Shown here in pieces: positions 21,503 to 31,205 of a stretch of DNA of 64,000 nt (position 1 is its first letter; each line of letters begins with the position of its first letter). Location: the NCBI GenBank assembly GCA_913045275.1, contig CAJWPG010000003.1, forward strand, positions 1 through 64,000. Reading direction: 5' to 3'. Position numbers and translations under genes: made by a program. The DNA is from an uncultured Pelagibacteraceae bacterium. Its GTDB lineage: Bacteria > Pseudomonadota > Alphaproteobacteria > Pelagibacterales > Pelagibacteraceae. Below the pieces are notes generated by a model. That model was not told where the DNA came from and did not search any database. It was given only the letters and a program-made list of their open reading frames with translations.

Positions 21503-23986
21503 ATGAAAAAAAATAAAATATCTGCAGTACTTGGGCCAACTAATACAGGAAAAACCTTTTTAGCAATAGAAACTATGCTTTCATTTAATTCTGGAATGAT
21601 AGGTTTTCCATTACGATTACTCGCAAGAGAAGTTTACGATAAAGTAATTGAAAAAATTGATCCTTCTAAAGTTGCTCTAATCACAGGAGAGGAAAAAATT
21701 ATTCCTTTAAATGCCAAATATTTTTTATGCACAGTTGAATCTATGCCCATTGATAAAGATTTAGAGTTTGTTGGTATAGATGAAATACAAATGTGCAATG
21801 ATCATGAAAGAGGACATATTTTTACAGATAGACTTTTAAATCTTAGAGGCGAAAAAATAACAATGCTTATGGGTTCAAACACAATCAAAAGTATAATTGA
21901 AAAACTAGATGATGATATTGAGTTTATAAATAAAGAAAGATTTTCAAAATTATCTTTTAGTGGTCATAAAAAAATTTCTAGAATCGAAAGAAAAAGTGCA
22001 ATCATAGCTTTTTCTACTGAAGAAGTTTATGCAATTGCAGAACTAATTAGACGGCAAAAAGGTGGTGCGGCTATTGTAATGGGATCTTTAAGTCCTAAAA
22101 CAAGAAATGCACAGGTGAACTTATATCAATCTGGCGATGTTGATTACCTTGTTGCTACTGATGCAATAGGAATGGGAATAAATATGGATTTAGATTATGT
22201 TTATTTTTCAAATTTAAAAAAATTTGATGGGCAAAAACTTAGAAGATTAAATTTATATGAAATTGGACAAATTGCAGGAAGGGCAGGAAGATATCTGAAT
22301 AATGGATATTTTGGAATCACAGGGGATTGTAGTGAGATAAGCTCAGATGAAGCCAAAGTAATTGAAAAACACAAATTTACCGAAATTCAAAACATTTTTT
22401 GGAGAAACCCAAAACTTAATTTTAATAATAAAATAAGTTTAATAAAATCTTTAGATGAAAAACCAAATAAAGATTGGCTCAAAAGAATAAATGAATGTGA
22501 AGATGAAAAAGTTTTAAAATATTTTTTAAAAGATTCACCAAATATAAATATTGAAGATAACTCTGAAATTTTAAAAATAATTTGGGAATGTTGTCAAATT
22601 CCAGATTTTGTAAAAAAAAATTATGGACATCATATAGAAGTTGTCAGTAAAGTTTTTACATTTTTAACAAAAAAAACAAAAAAAATACCTAATCAATATA
22701 TGAAAGAACAATTATCAGTTCTAGATAAATTAGATGGTAATGTAGACTCTTTGTCAAATAGAATTGCAAATGTAAGAACTTGGGCCTATGTTTCAAACAA
22801 ATCTAACTGGGTAGAAAACCAAGATTACTGGATAGAAAGAACCAAACATTTGGAAGATAGATTATCAGACAGACTGCATGAGGAATTAACAAAAACATTT
22901 ATAGATAAAAGAGCAAGTGTTTTAGCAAAAGGATTAAAACAAGATATATTATTTGATACACAAATAATCGATGAAGAAAAAGTTATGATTAATCAACAAT
23001 ATATAGGTCATTTAAAAGGTTTAAAATTAGAATTGGATTTTAAAGCAGATGCTTTAGATGCTGACATTAAATCATTAAAAAAAGCAGCAAAACAAAATGT
23101 AAGTCCAGAGATAATAAAAAGAATTTCTCAAATTATAGATACGGAATTAATTGAATTAAAAGACGATTTTAAGATTTACTGGAAAAATTATCCAATAGCA
23201 AAATTGATTTCTGGTTCAGACTATTTAAATCCACAAATTTATCTAATTATTGATGAAATGATTGAGTATAATGAAAAATTAAAATTAAATACATATTTAC
23301 AAAAATGGATAAATGATAAAATAAAAATCGAACTTAAAAGTCTTCTAGATTTAAAAAATATTAAAGAAAGCAATTCAGAACTTAGAGCTCTTTCTTATCA
23401 TTTATATGAAAACAATGGAGTAGTTAAAAGAGAAAATGTATCAATATATCTTAACAAATTAAACCAAGAAGAAAGAAAAAAACTAAGAAGAATTGGGGTT
23501 AAATTTGGAAGATATCATATTTTTTTATTTAAATTATTCAAACCAAGCTCTGTTTCATTAAGAATTCTTTTATGGAAAAATTTTAATGAAAAAAATTTAA
23601 ATCTTTTTCCACCAACTTTTGGTCTTAACTTTTTAGAAGATAAGGAAAAAATTAATAAAGACTTCATGTTGCTTTGTGGATTTGAAAAATTTGATAAGTT
23701 TTTTGTTAGAATAGATATATTGGAAAGACTCTTTATTTTGATACTAAACTCAGATAAAGATAATAATAATGAAATAAAATTAACACCTGAAATGCTAAAT
23801 TTACTTGGATCTAATAAAGAAAATTTTATAAAACTTTTACAAAACATGGGGTACAAAACATATAAAAAAGATAAAGATGTTTATTTTAAATACATTTCAA
23901 ATAAAAAAAATTTTGGAAAAAAAGAAAAAAAAATTGATAAAATAGACAATCCGTTTGGAGTGTTGAGTCAATTAAATTTAAAATAA
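21503..23986 (+). CDS. SUV3-like superfamily 2 RNA helicase
   Basis: GPTNTGKTFLAIETML Walker A, DEIQM, GRAGRY motif VI. Confidence 0.87.
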   Translation: MKKNKISAVLGPTNTGKTFLAIETMLSFNSGMIGFPLRLLAREVYDKVIEKIDPSKVALITGEEKIIPLNAKYFLCTVESMPIDKDLEFVGIDEIQMCNDHERGHIFTDRLLNLRGEKITMLMGSNTIKSIIEKLDDDIEFINKERFSKLSFSGHKKISRIERKSAIIAFSTEEVYAIAELIRRQKGGAAIVMGSLSPKTRNAQVNLYQSGDVDYLVATDAIGMGINMDLDYVYFSNLKKFDGQKLRRLNLYEIGQIAGRAGRYLNNGYFGITGDCSEISSDEAKVIEKHKFTEIQNIFWRNPKLNFNNKISLIKSLDEKPNKDWLKRINECEDEKVLKYFLKDSPNINIEDNSEILKIIWECCQIPDFVKKNYGHHIEVVSKVFTFLTKKTKKIPNQYMKEQLSVLDKLDGNVDSLSNRIANVRTWAYVSNKSNWVENQDYWIERTKHLEDRLSDRLHEELTKTFIDKRASVLAKGLKQDILFDTQIIDEEKVMINQQYIGHLKGLKLELDFKADALDADIKSLKKAAKQNVSPEIIKRISQIIDTELIELKDDFKIYWKNYPIAKLISGSDYLNPQIYLIIDEMIEYNEKLKLNTYLQKWINDKIKIELKSLLDLKNIKESNSELRALSYHLYENNGVVKRENVSIYLNKLNQEERKKLRRIGVKFGRYHIFLFKLFKPSSVSLRILLWKNFNEKNLNLFPPTFGLNFLEDKEKINKDFMLLCGFEKFDKFFVRIDILERLFILILNSDKDNNNEIKLTPEMLNLLGSNKENFIKLLQNMGYKTYKKDKDVYFKYISNKKNFGKKEKKIDKIDNPFGVLSQLNLK

Positions 23987-24420
23987 TGTTTAATTTGTTT
24001 AAAAAAGATGAGTCTGAGAAAAAAAATAATTTATCTTTAATTGCAGTTGCTTCTCTTTTAATACATTCAGCAAAAATAGATGAAAACTTCACAGATAAGG
24101 AGAGAGAAATAATTAAAAGCGCTTTAATAGAAATGGGCGCAGAAGTTGAAAAAATTGATGAAATTATTGAAGAATCTGAAAAAATAGAAAAAGATTCAAA
24201 TCAAATTTTACATTTTACTAAGAAAATTAAAAATATAAATGAAGACAAAAAAAAATTAATTATCGAGGCACTTTGGAACATAATTTATTCAGATCAAAGT
24301 GCTGATATGTATGAGACAAATCTAATGAGAAGATTATCTGGGTTATTATATTTAGATAATAAAGTTGTGGGAGATATAAAAGAGAAGGTTATAAAAAAAA
24401 ATAATGACATATCTAGTTAA
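23986..24420 (+). CDS. TerB/DjlA-type tellurite-resistance-like protein
   Basis: 144 aa helical; [28 protein letters not shown]; located between helicase and ferredoxin. Confidence 0.7.
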   Translation: MFNLFKKDESEKKNNLSLIAVASLLIHSAKIDENFTDKEREIIKSALIEMGAEVEKIDEIIEESEKIEKDSNQILHFTKKIKNINEDKKKLIIEALWNIIYSDQSADMYETNLMRRLSGLLYLDNKVVGDIKEKVIKKNNDISS

Positions 24421-24733
24421 TGACAAATGTATAAAATGTAAGTTGACTGATTGTGTAGAAGTTTGTCCAGTCGATTGTTTTTATGAAGGAAAAAATATGC
24501 TTGTAATTAAGCCGGATGAGTGTATAGATTGTGGCGTTTGTGAACCAGAATGTCCAATTGATGCTATAATTTCAGATATTGATGAAAATAGCAACAAGTG
24601 GCTAGAGTTGAATACAAAATACTCTGAAATCTGGCCAAACATAATTAAAAAAAAAGATCCGCCACAGGATCATGAAAAATTTAAAGATGTAAAAGATAAG
24701 TATGAAAAATATTTTAAAGAAAATCTTGAGTAA
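24404..24733 (+). CDS. fdxA: 7Fe ferredoxin
   Basis: [21 protein letters not shown] and [16 protein letters not shown] cysteine motifs. Confidence 0.93.
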   Translation: MTYLVNDKCIKCKLTDCVEVCPVDCFYEGKNMLVIKPDECIDCGVCEPECPIDAIISDIDENSNKWLELNTKYSEIWPNIIKKKDPPQDHEKFKDVKDKYEKYFKENLE

Positions 24734-25547
24734 AAAAAAAGTAATAAAAAAAACTAAAGTTTCAAAAAAAACAACTAAAACAAAAAAAAACCCTAAAGTT
24801 TCTAAAGTTAGAAAAGCTGTAAAAAAAACAAAATCAAAAAAATTACTTAAGAACAATAAGAGTAAAAATATATCGATAAAAAAACCTACAAAAAAAGAAA
24901 AAATAGAAAATAAAAATGAAACTTTAAGAATATCAAAAAATAATGAACAAAAACCCGAAATAAAAAAAATAAAAAAACAAGAAACTGAAAAAAAACAATA
25001 TAAAGTAAAAGATTATGTTGTTTATCCAAAACACGGTGTGGGCCAAATTACTGAAGTAAAAAAAATTAATATTGGTGGAATAGATGTTGAAACCTATGTT
25101 TTAAAATTTGAAAAAGATAAAGCAAATGGCATGGTACCAGTAAACAAACAATCGCATTTAAGACCGCTAGCTACAATTAATCAAGTCAACAAATGTATAA
25201 GTATTTTAAAAAACAAGCCAAAAATTAAAAGATCTATGTGGAGCAGAAGAGCTCAAGAGTATGAATCTAAAATCTCATCAGGAAAAATTTATGATTTAGC
25301 TGAAGTTGTCAGAGATCTAAATAAAGGCGATGATTTAATGATAGATCAATCTTACAGTGAAAGACAACTATTTGAAAAAGCATATGATAGACTGCTATCT
25401 GAATTCCAAATAATTATGAATTCTGACTTGGAAAATACTCAAAAGAAAATTGATAAAGCTTTAAAGAGAAATTTAGAAAAACAAATTCAGAAAGTACAAG
25501 AAACCGGTTCTAATCAAAATTTAGTGGAAACAGAAACAACACAATAA
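24702..25547 (+). CDS. carD: CarD-family transcriptional regulator with long Lys-rich N-terminal tail
   Basis: CarD RID core [21 protein letters not shown]...[14 protein letters not shown]-terminal about 100 aa dominated by Lys. TTG at 24727 is an alternative start. Confidence 0.87.
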   Translation: MKNILKKILSKKKVIKKTKVSKKTTKTKKNPKVSKVRKAVKKTKSKKLLKNNKSKNISIKKPTKKEKIENKNETLRISKNNEQKPEIKKIKKQETEKKQYKVKDYVVYPKHGVGQITEVKKINIGGIDVETYVLKFEKDKANGMVPVNKQSHLRPLATINQVNKCISILKNKPKIKRSMWSRRAQEYESKISSGKIYDLAEVVRDLNKGDDLMIDQSYSERQLFEKAYDRLLSEFQIIMNSDLENTQKKIDKALKRNLEKQIQKVQETGSNQNLVETETTQ

Positions 25548-25550
25548 AAA

Positions 25551-25583
25551 AACGCTTCTCACGCAAGCGCCATGAGAAGCGTT
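25551..25583 (+). terminator. Hairpin terminator after carD
   Basis: AACGCTTCTCA ... TGAGAAGCGTT, 11-bp perfect stem immediately after the carD stop codon; only a weak T-tract follows. Confidence 0.75.
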
Positions 25584-25601
25584 CTTTAAAAAGAATAGTA
25601 A

Positions 25602-25679
25602 CTATCTTCTTCTTTTCTTAGCTTTTTTCTTAGCTTTTTTCTTAGTCTTCTTCGCAGCTTTTTTTCTTCTTTTAGCCAT
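25602..25679 (-). CDS. 25-aa highly basic mini-protein MAKRRKKAAKKTKKKAKKKAKKRRR (not in ORF track)
   Basis: ATG at 25677-25679 (reverse), SD GGGAG about 6 nt upstream, stop TAG at 25602-25604. Confidence 0.65.
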   Translation of the reverse strand: MAKRRKKAAKKTKKKAKKKAKKRRR

Positions 25680-25699
25680 CTTTAGCTCCCTTTTTTATT

Positions 25700-25720
25700 A
25701 ACGAATCTTTTTGATTCGTT
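25700..25720. other. Inverted repeat AACGAATC-TTTTT-GATTCGTT in the 5' leader of the basic mini-protein
   Basis: 8-bp perfect arms, 5-nt loop. Confidence 0.6.
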
Positions 25721-25868
25721 TAGTTACCTTTTTTTATTTTCTTTGAATAGTTATGTCAAATCTTTAATTGTTCTTAATTTATTAAGAAATTATTTTTTTA
25801 TTTAATTTTTTTAATAATAAAAAAAAGTTAAGTAAATTGCGATTAATAAACAATTTTAATAAATCAAA

Positions 25869-27599
25869 TTAATAAAGTTTTTCTAAATCTTTTTTATATT
25901 TTTCAGTAACTTTTTTTCTTTTTATTTTCATCGTTGGTGTTAACAAACCATTTTCTATAGAAAAATTTTCATCTATTAATTGAATTTTTTTTATTTTTTC
26001 AACTAAAGTTAATTTTTTATTTACATTCTCTATTACATTATTTATTTTTTCTTTTTCTTTTAAGAATTCTTTATTTGCAACAATTAATGCAACTAAATAA
26101 TTTTTTTTATCTCCGTAAACCATGCATTGGTCAACTTCTTGTTCATTTGTAATCATGTTTTCAATTTTTGCTGGCGAAATATTATCTCCTCCCAGACTAA
26201 CAATAATATCTTTTTTTCTATCAGTAATTTTTAAGTAACCATCATTAGGTTCTATTTCTCCTATATCTCCTGTGTGGAGCCATCCATCCTTAATTACTTT
26301 ATCGGTTTCTTCTTTTTTATTCCAATACCCCAACATCACATTTTCTCCTTTAACCAAAATTTCTCCATCATTGGCAATTTTAACCTGATTGCCTTTGAAA
26401 GGAGGTCCAACGGTCTCCACTTTTATCTTGTGAATAGGATTACAACTAACTACAGGTGAAGTTTCTGTTAAACCATATCCTTGAAGAGTGGGTAATCCCA
26501 CTGAATTTAAAAATTCTCCTATTTCTCTATCCAAAGCGCCTCCACCGGAAATAAAAGCTTTCAGGTTTCCTCCAAACTGTTGTTTGATTTTTTTTCTAAC
26601 CAAAATATCCATTAAAGAATTCAACAATTTTTCAAAAAAGGACATTTTTTTCTTTAATAATCTTTTTTTGCCTAATCGAATAGTTGCATCAACTAGCTTA
26701 GCTTTAATACCAGTTTGTTTTTTCATGTTAATGTTAATCTTGTTATAAAGATTTTGATAGAATCTTGGTACAGCTGTCATGATTGTAGGTTTAGCTTCAG
26801 ATATATTGTCTAAAAGTTTTTCTATTTTTTCTGCATAAAAAACCTTAGCTCCTACGGCTATCTGTGCAAATTGAACACAGTGTTCATATGAATGAGAAAG
26901 TGGAAGCCAAGTTAAAAATACTGGTCTTGAGGTAATTAATGGTTTCATAATTTCACATGCGCCTACAAGGTTGTTTAAAATACCTCCGTGACTTAAGATT
27001 ACGCCCTTAGGATTTCCTCCAGTTCCTGAAGTATAGATTATACAAGCTACTGATGATCTTTTTAAATTATTATTTTGAATTTTATCTTTTTCAGACAAGT
27101 TATTTTTTATTATTGTGCTAAAGTCTAAGTATTTTTCTTTATTATCTATATTTAATTTATGATTTGCCTTTTCTACTTCATCAAACGTAATTATTTTTTT
27201 TATAAAAATTTTTTCATTAATAGTTGTATTTAATTTTTTTAGCATGTCATTGTTAGAAACAATAACAATTGTTGGTTCGCAATCCTCGATTAAATATTTA
27301 TAATCTTCCTCAGTATAAGTCGTATATGCGGGAACAGTGATGCCTCCAGATAACATTATAGCTAAATCAGAAATAAACCATTCAGGTCTATTCTCTGATA
27401 CTAAAAGACATCTATCACCTTCTTTTATGTTTTCTTTTATAATTTTTGATAACTTAAATATATTTAGTTTTGTTTCTTCCCATGTGTAAGTTTTTTTATT
27501 ATTTGGATTTAACCATTGCAAAAAAATACTTTTTTTATCTTGTTTATCTGCCTGATAAAAAAATAATTCAATTAAACTGTTTAAATTATCTAAATTCAT
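25869..27599 (-). CDS. Long-chain acyl-CoA synthetase (AMP-forming)
   Basis: IIYTSGTGGNPKGVILSHGG, GYGLTETSPVVSCN; start set to MNLDNL (27599) because the longer ORF start overlaps tRNA-Leu. Confidence 0.9.
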   Translation of the reverse strand: MNLDNLNSLIELFFYQADKQDKKSIFLQWLNPNNKKTYTWEETKLNIFKLSKIIKENIKEGDRCLLVSENRPEWFISDLAIMLSGGITVPAYTTYTEEDYKYLIEDCEPTIVIVSNNDMLKKLNTTINEKIFIKKIITFDEVEKANHKLNIDNKEKYLDFSTIIKNNLSEKDKIQNNNLKRSSVACIIYTSGTGGNPKGVILSHGGILNNLVGACEIMKPLITSRPVFLTWLPLSHSYEHCVQFAQIAVGAKVFYAEKIEKLLDNISEAKPTIMTAVPRFYQNLYNKININMKKQTGIKAKLVDATIRLGKKRLLKKKMSFFEKLLNSLMDILVRKKIKQQFGGNLKAFISGGGALDREIGEFLNSVGLPTLQGYGLTETSPVVSCNPIHKIKVETVGPPFKGNQVKIANDGEILVKGENVMLGYWNKKEETDKVIKDGWLHTGDIGEIEPNDGYLKITDRKKDIIVSLGGDNISPAKIENMITNEQEVDQCMVYGDKKNYLVALIVANKEFLKEKEKINNVIENVNKKLTLVEKIKKIQLIDENFSIENGLLTPTMKIKRKKVTEKYKKDLEKLY

Positions 27600-27607
27600 A
27601 ATTTTAT

Positions 27608-27694
27608 TGGTGGGCAAAGAGAGAATCGAACTCTCACAGTATTGCTACTATTGGATTTTGAGTCCAACGCGTCTACCAGTTCCGCCATTCGCCC
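27608..27694 (-). tRNA. tRNA-Leu (anticodon CAA)
   Basis: Reverse strand GGGCGAA...TTTGCCC acceptor, TTGGA-CTCAAAA-TCCAA anticodon arm, long variable arm, encoded CCA. Confidence 0.95.
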
Positions 27695-27759
27695 AAAGTT
27701 ATTAGATTTCATATATTATAAATAATAGTATTAAAACATTTAATATAATAAAAGAAAAT

Positions 27760-28368
27760 ATGTTTAAAAAACTATACATTAAAACTATTAAACTAGCAGG
27801 TCATAAAAGTTCAAAAAAAATTTTGGGAATTATGTCTTTTATTGAAAGTTTTATTTTTCCAATTCCTCCTGATGTTTTAATAATTCCAATGACAATAGCA
27901 AAAAAACAAGATTGGGTAAAAATTGCATTAATTGCCACAATTGGGTCTGTGCTTGGTGCATGTTTAGGTTATTTTATTGGATATGTTTTTTTTAATGAAG
28001 TAGGAATTAAAATATTCGAACTTTATGGTGTCGATAACACTTCATTTTTAGAAGATAAAATGTCTTCTGAGGGCGGTACAATTGCATGGATGACTTTATT
28101 GGCTATAGCTGGATTTTCACCAATTCCTTTTAAACTCCTAACAATTACAAGTGGTTTTATACATTTTAATTTATTTTATTTTATAATCGTTTCTTTGATA
28201 ACAAGAGGTTCTAGATTTTTTTTAATTTCCTTCCTTATTGGAAATTTTGGTTCAGCCATGAAAAAAATCGTAGAAAAAAAATTATTAAAATTTTCAATAA
28301 TTTTATCTATAGTGTTAATTATATTTTCTTATTTAATTTACAAATTTTTGATAAATTTCATCAGTTAA
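27760..28368 (+). CDS. DedA/YqaA-family (SNARE-associated) membrane protein
   Basis: FIESFIFPIPPDVLIIPMTIA, GSVLGACLGYFIGY. Confidence 0.85.
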   Translation: MFKKLYIKTIKLAGHKSSKKILGIMSFIESFIFPIPPDVLIIPMTIAKKQDWVKIALIATIGSVLGACLGYFIGYVFFNEVGIKIFELYGVDNTSFLEDKMSSEGGTIAWMTLLAIAGFSPIPFKLLTITSGFIHFNLFYFIIVSLITRGSRFFLISFLIGNFGSAMKKIVEKKLLKFSIILSIVLIIFSYLIYKFLINFIS

Positions 28369-28369
28369 A

Positions 28370-28846
28370 ATGAATATATTTATAAATAAAAAAAATTTTT
28401 ATCTATTTATTTTATTTTATTCTTTGTTGGCAATTTTTTTTGCGTTGTATGTCGAATATATTTTGCAATATAAACCATGCAAGTTATGCTTATACCAAAG
28501 GATTCCTTATATATTTGCAATTTTTATTAGTTTTGTTGGTTATAACTATTTTAAGAATGATAAAATATTAATTTTAATTGTTGCGATTTTTTTAGTAAGC
28601 ACTCTTATCTCGGGTTATCATTATGGTATTGAGAGCAGTATTTTTGAAGAATTCTCCGGATGTACTGCTGATACTCTAGAAATTATTGATAAATCAGAAT
28701 TATTAAAATCTTTAAGTTATAATGCTTCAAGTTGTAAAGATGTAAGTTTTAAATTATTTGGAATTTCTTTGGCAGGTATTAATTTTTTATTATCTTTATT
28801 AATTGTAGTTTATTCTTCAAGAACTTTGGTTTATGAAAAAAACTAA
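28370..28846 (+). CDS. dsbB: Disulfide bond formation protein DsbB family
   Basis: YILQYKPCKLCLYQRIPY CxxC motif, second Cys pair region, 4 TM. Confidence 0.88.
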   Translation: MNIFINKKNFYLFILFYSLLAIFFALYVEYILQYKPCKLCLYQRIPYIFAIFISFVGYNYFKNDKILILIVAIFLVSTLISGYHYGIESSIFEEFSGCTADTLEIIDKSELLKSLSYNASSCKDVSFKLFGISLAGINFLLSLLIVVYSSRTLVYEKN

Positions 28847-29366
28847 CCCTAAAAAACTAGAAGAATTTATAAGGGTAGATCATGCTGGAGAAAGAGGTGC
28901 AATTAAAATTTACGAAGGTCAAATTCTTGCTTTGAGTACCTTGGTTAAAAATGAAGATTTAAAAAAAACTATAAAAAATATGAAAGAACATGAGGAAGTA
29001 CATTACAATTTTTTTGAAAACGAAATTAAAAAAAGAGATATAAAACCTACAAAATTACTACCTTTATGGGATTTGCTTGGTCTTGGACTTGGTTTTGGTT
29101 CGACTATTCTAGGAAAAAAAGCAGCAATGTTGTGCACTGCCTCTGTTGAAGAAGTAATTGATGTTCATTATAAAAACCAAATAAATCAAATTGGACATGA
29201 TGAAAAAAATTTAAAAAATAAAATAACAAAATTTAGAGAAGATGAGTTGCACCATAAAGATATTGCTTACAATGAAGGCGCATGTAAAAAAGGATTTTAT
29301 TCAGTAGTTGATAAAGTTATCAAGACCGGCTCAAAATTAGCAATAAAGATATCCGAAAAAATCTAA
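28833..29366 (+). CDS. coq7: Demethoxyubiquinone hydroxylase (COQ7 family)
   Basis: RVDHAGERGAIKIYEGQ, EHEEVHYNFF, diiron ExxH motifs. Confidence 0.94.
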   Translation: MKKTNPKKLEEFIRVDHAGERGAIKIYEGQILALSTLVKNEDLKKTIKNMKEHEEVHYNFFENEIKKRDIKPTKLLPLWDLLGLGLGFGSTILGKKAAMLCTASVEEVIDVHYKNQINQIGHDEKNLKNKITKFREDELHHKDIAYNEGACKKGFYSVVDKVIKTGSKLAIKISEKI

Positions 29367-29936
29367 TTAAGGTTCAAGTACAACATCCCAGTACAGATAG
29401 TCTATCCAACTTTCATGTAAAAAATTTGGTGGAAAATTTTTTCCATTTTTATGTAAATCTTCTGTAGATGGTTGAAAAGGCCATTGACTAACTGTCATTC
29501 CTGAATTCTTTAACAATCGTCCTCCTTTTTTTACATTACAAGATGAACATGCGGTAACGACATTATCCCAATTAGTTTTTCCTCCCTTAGATCTTGGCAA
29601 CAAGTGGTCAAAAGTTAATTCATTTTTACTACTGCAATATTGGCAACTAAATTTATCTCTTAAAAAAACATTAAATCTAGTAAAATTTGGATTAGATTGA
29701 GGTCTTATAAATGATTTAAGTGCAATTACACTAGGAAGTTTCATGCTGAATGAAGGGCTTCTTATAGTTCTATCATAATAGTTTACTATGGATACCCTGT
29801 CTAAAAATACTGACTTAATTGAATCTTGCCAGTTCCATAATGATAAAGGATAGTAACTTAATGGTCTATAGTCCGCATTCAAAACTAATGCTGGACATTT
29901 TTCTAAAGAAATATTTTGATCTGACATTTCAATCAT
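29367..29936 (-). CDS. HNH endonuclease
   Basis: CQYCSSKNELTFDHLLPRSKGGKTNWDNVVTACSSCNVKKG. Confidence 0.93.
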   Translation of the reverse strand: MIEMSDQNISLEKCPALVLNADYRPLSYYPLSLWNWQDSIKSVFLDRVSIVNYYDRTIRSPSFSMKLPSVIALKSFIRPQSNPNFTRFNVFLRDKFSCQYCSSKNELTFDHLLPRSKGGKTNWDNVVTACSSCNVKKGGRLLKNSGMTVSQWPFQPSTEDLHKNGKNFPPNFLHESWIDYLYWDVVLEP

Positions 29937-29995
29937 AAAATAATTCTACAATATCTATTATATTATATCAAGGACACAAGTTTAATATTAAAGTT

Positions 29996-30655
29996 TTATT
30001 TATTAATTAAATTTTTTTTAATAAAATTTAATGCTGCACTTGATGCTTCAACTGGTATATGATGATCACAATTTTTTATCATTAAGGTTTCAATATTAAT
30101 TTTATGTCTAATTAAGAAATCTTTTGCATCTAATAAACTGCTTGGTGGAACAATCGGATCTAAATCACCATGCAACATTAATATATTTGTTTTTGTTTTT
30201 ATTCTTGAGGAAAGGTCATCCTTATCTATTATTTTTCCTGAAAAACCAACTATACAATTAAAACTTTCATTGGATGTTAGTCCAACATTTATTGACATCA
30301 TGCACCCTTGGCTAAAACCAGATATACAAATTTGAGAATTTTTTAATTTATACTCTAATTTTATTTCCTCTATGAATTGTTTTAATTTATTTTCTGCTTT
30401 TTTAGACTCAATTAAAATATGCCTCTCATTTTCAGTGTTAAGATCGAACCATTGAAAACCACTTGGATTAATTTTACATAATTCATGAGCATCGGGACAT
30501 AAAAAAATTGTATTTTTTAAAAATCTTTTCCAATTTAAAGTTAACATGCTGATATCTTTTCCATCTCCTCCATATCCATGGAGTAAAATTACAGCATTCT
30601 CTATTTTCTCATGCTCTTCTGGTTTTATGATTGTAGTATTAAGACAAAATGTCAT
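29996..30655 (-). CDS. Carboxylesterase/phospholipase (alpha/beta hydrolase)
   Basis: ILLHGYGGDGKD, GFSQGCMMSINVGL, HGDLDPIVP. Confidence 0.87.
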   Translation of the reverse strand: MTFCLNTTIIKPEEHEKIENAVILLHGYGGDGKDISMLTLNWKRFLKNTIFLCPDAHELCKINPSGFQWFDLNTENERHILIESKKAENKLKQFIEEIKLEYKLKNSQICISGFSQGCMMSINVGLTSNESFNCIVGFSGKIIDKDDLSSRIKTKTNILMLHGDLDPIVPPSSLLDAKDFLIRHKINIETLMIKNCDHHIPVEASSAALNFIKKNLINK

Positions 30656-31182
30656 AGATGATTAGATAGCCAATCAAGAAAAGATTTATTTTCAAAATCA
30701 ATAAAACCAATAATTCTTGCTAATTCATATCCTTCTTTATCAACAATAATTGTTGTTGGAATTCCTCGAAGCTTAAATACTTTAGCCAAGCCAAGACTAG
30801 AACCATAAAAAATTTCTAAATTATTTATATTAAGTTCTTTAAAAAATTCTTTGGATTTTTTTAATTTTTCATCTGCTATATTGATGGGTATAATTTCTAT
30901 ATCTTTGAATTTAGGTTTTAATTTTAATTGATTTAAATAAGGCATTTCTTCTTTACAAGGAGCACACCATGTTGCCCAGAAATTAATAATTACTATATTT
31001 GACTTATAATCATTTAAGCTTACTTTTTTATTTTTTGAATTAAAAAATTCTGCTTTTTCAATTTTTTTCTTTTCATTGTGAATTATTAGATTTTTTATAT
31101 CTGGACGTTCTATTGAATATGAGCCGCTAGATGATATTAAGTAAATAAAAAATACTAAATAATTTAAATTTTTATATTTCAT
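30652..31182 (-). CDS. TlpA/ResA-like thiol:disulfide oxidoreductase
   Basis: VIINFWATWCAPCKEEMPYL, N-terminal signal sequence. Confidence 0.88.
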   Translation of the reverse strand: MKYKNLNYLVFFIYLISSSGSYSIERPDIKNLIIHNEKKKIEKAEFFNSKNKKVSLNDYKSNIVIINFWATWCAPCKEEMPYLNQLKLKPKFKDIEIIPINIADEKLKKSKEFFKELNINNLEIFYGSSLGLAKVFKLRGIPTTIIVDKEGYELARIIGFIDFENKSFLDWLSNHL

Positions 31183-31205
31183 TTTAAAATGTATAATTAA
31201 TTATC

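Noticed and set aside
23986-24420. TerB-like gene as part of a tellurite/phage-resistance ter cluster
   Set aside because: No terC/D/E/Z/F neighbours; it sits in a conserved helicase-fdxA-carD neighbourhood.
24602-24856. 84-aa Phe-rich reverse ORF over fdxA/carD
   Set aside because: Arises from the complement of the Lys-rich AAA-codon CarD tail; not a credible membrane protein.
27599-27617. Upstream extension MPTNKI of the acyl-CoA synthetase ORF
   Set aside because: Would overlap the mature tRNA-Leu 3' end; the downstream start MNLDNL is more credible.
29367-29936. HNH endonuclease as a possible mobile/defence nuclease
   Set aside because: This HNH protein family is a common conserved standalone gene in alphaproteobacteria; no partner genes or mobile context.
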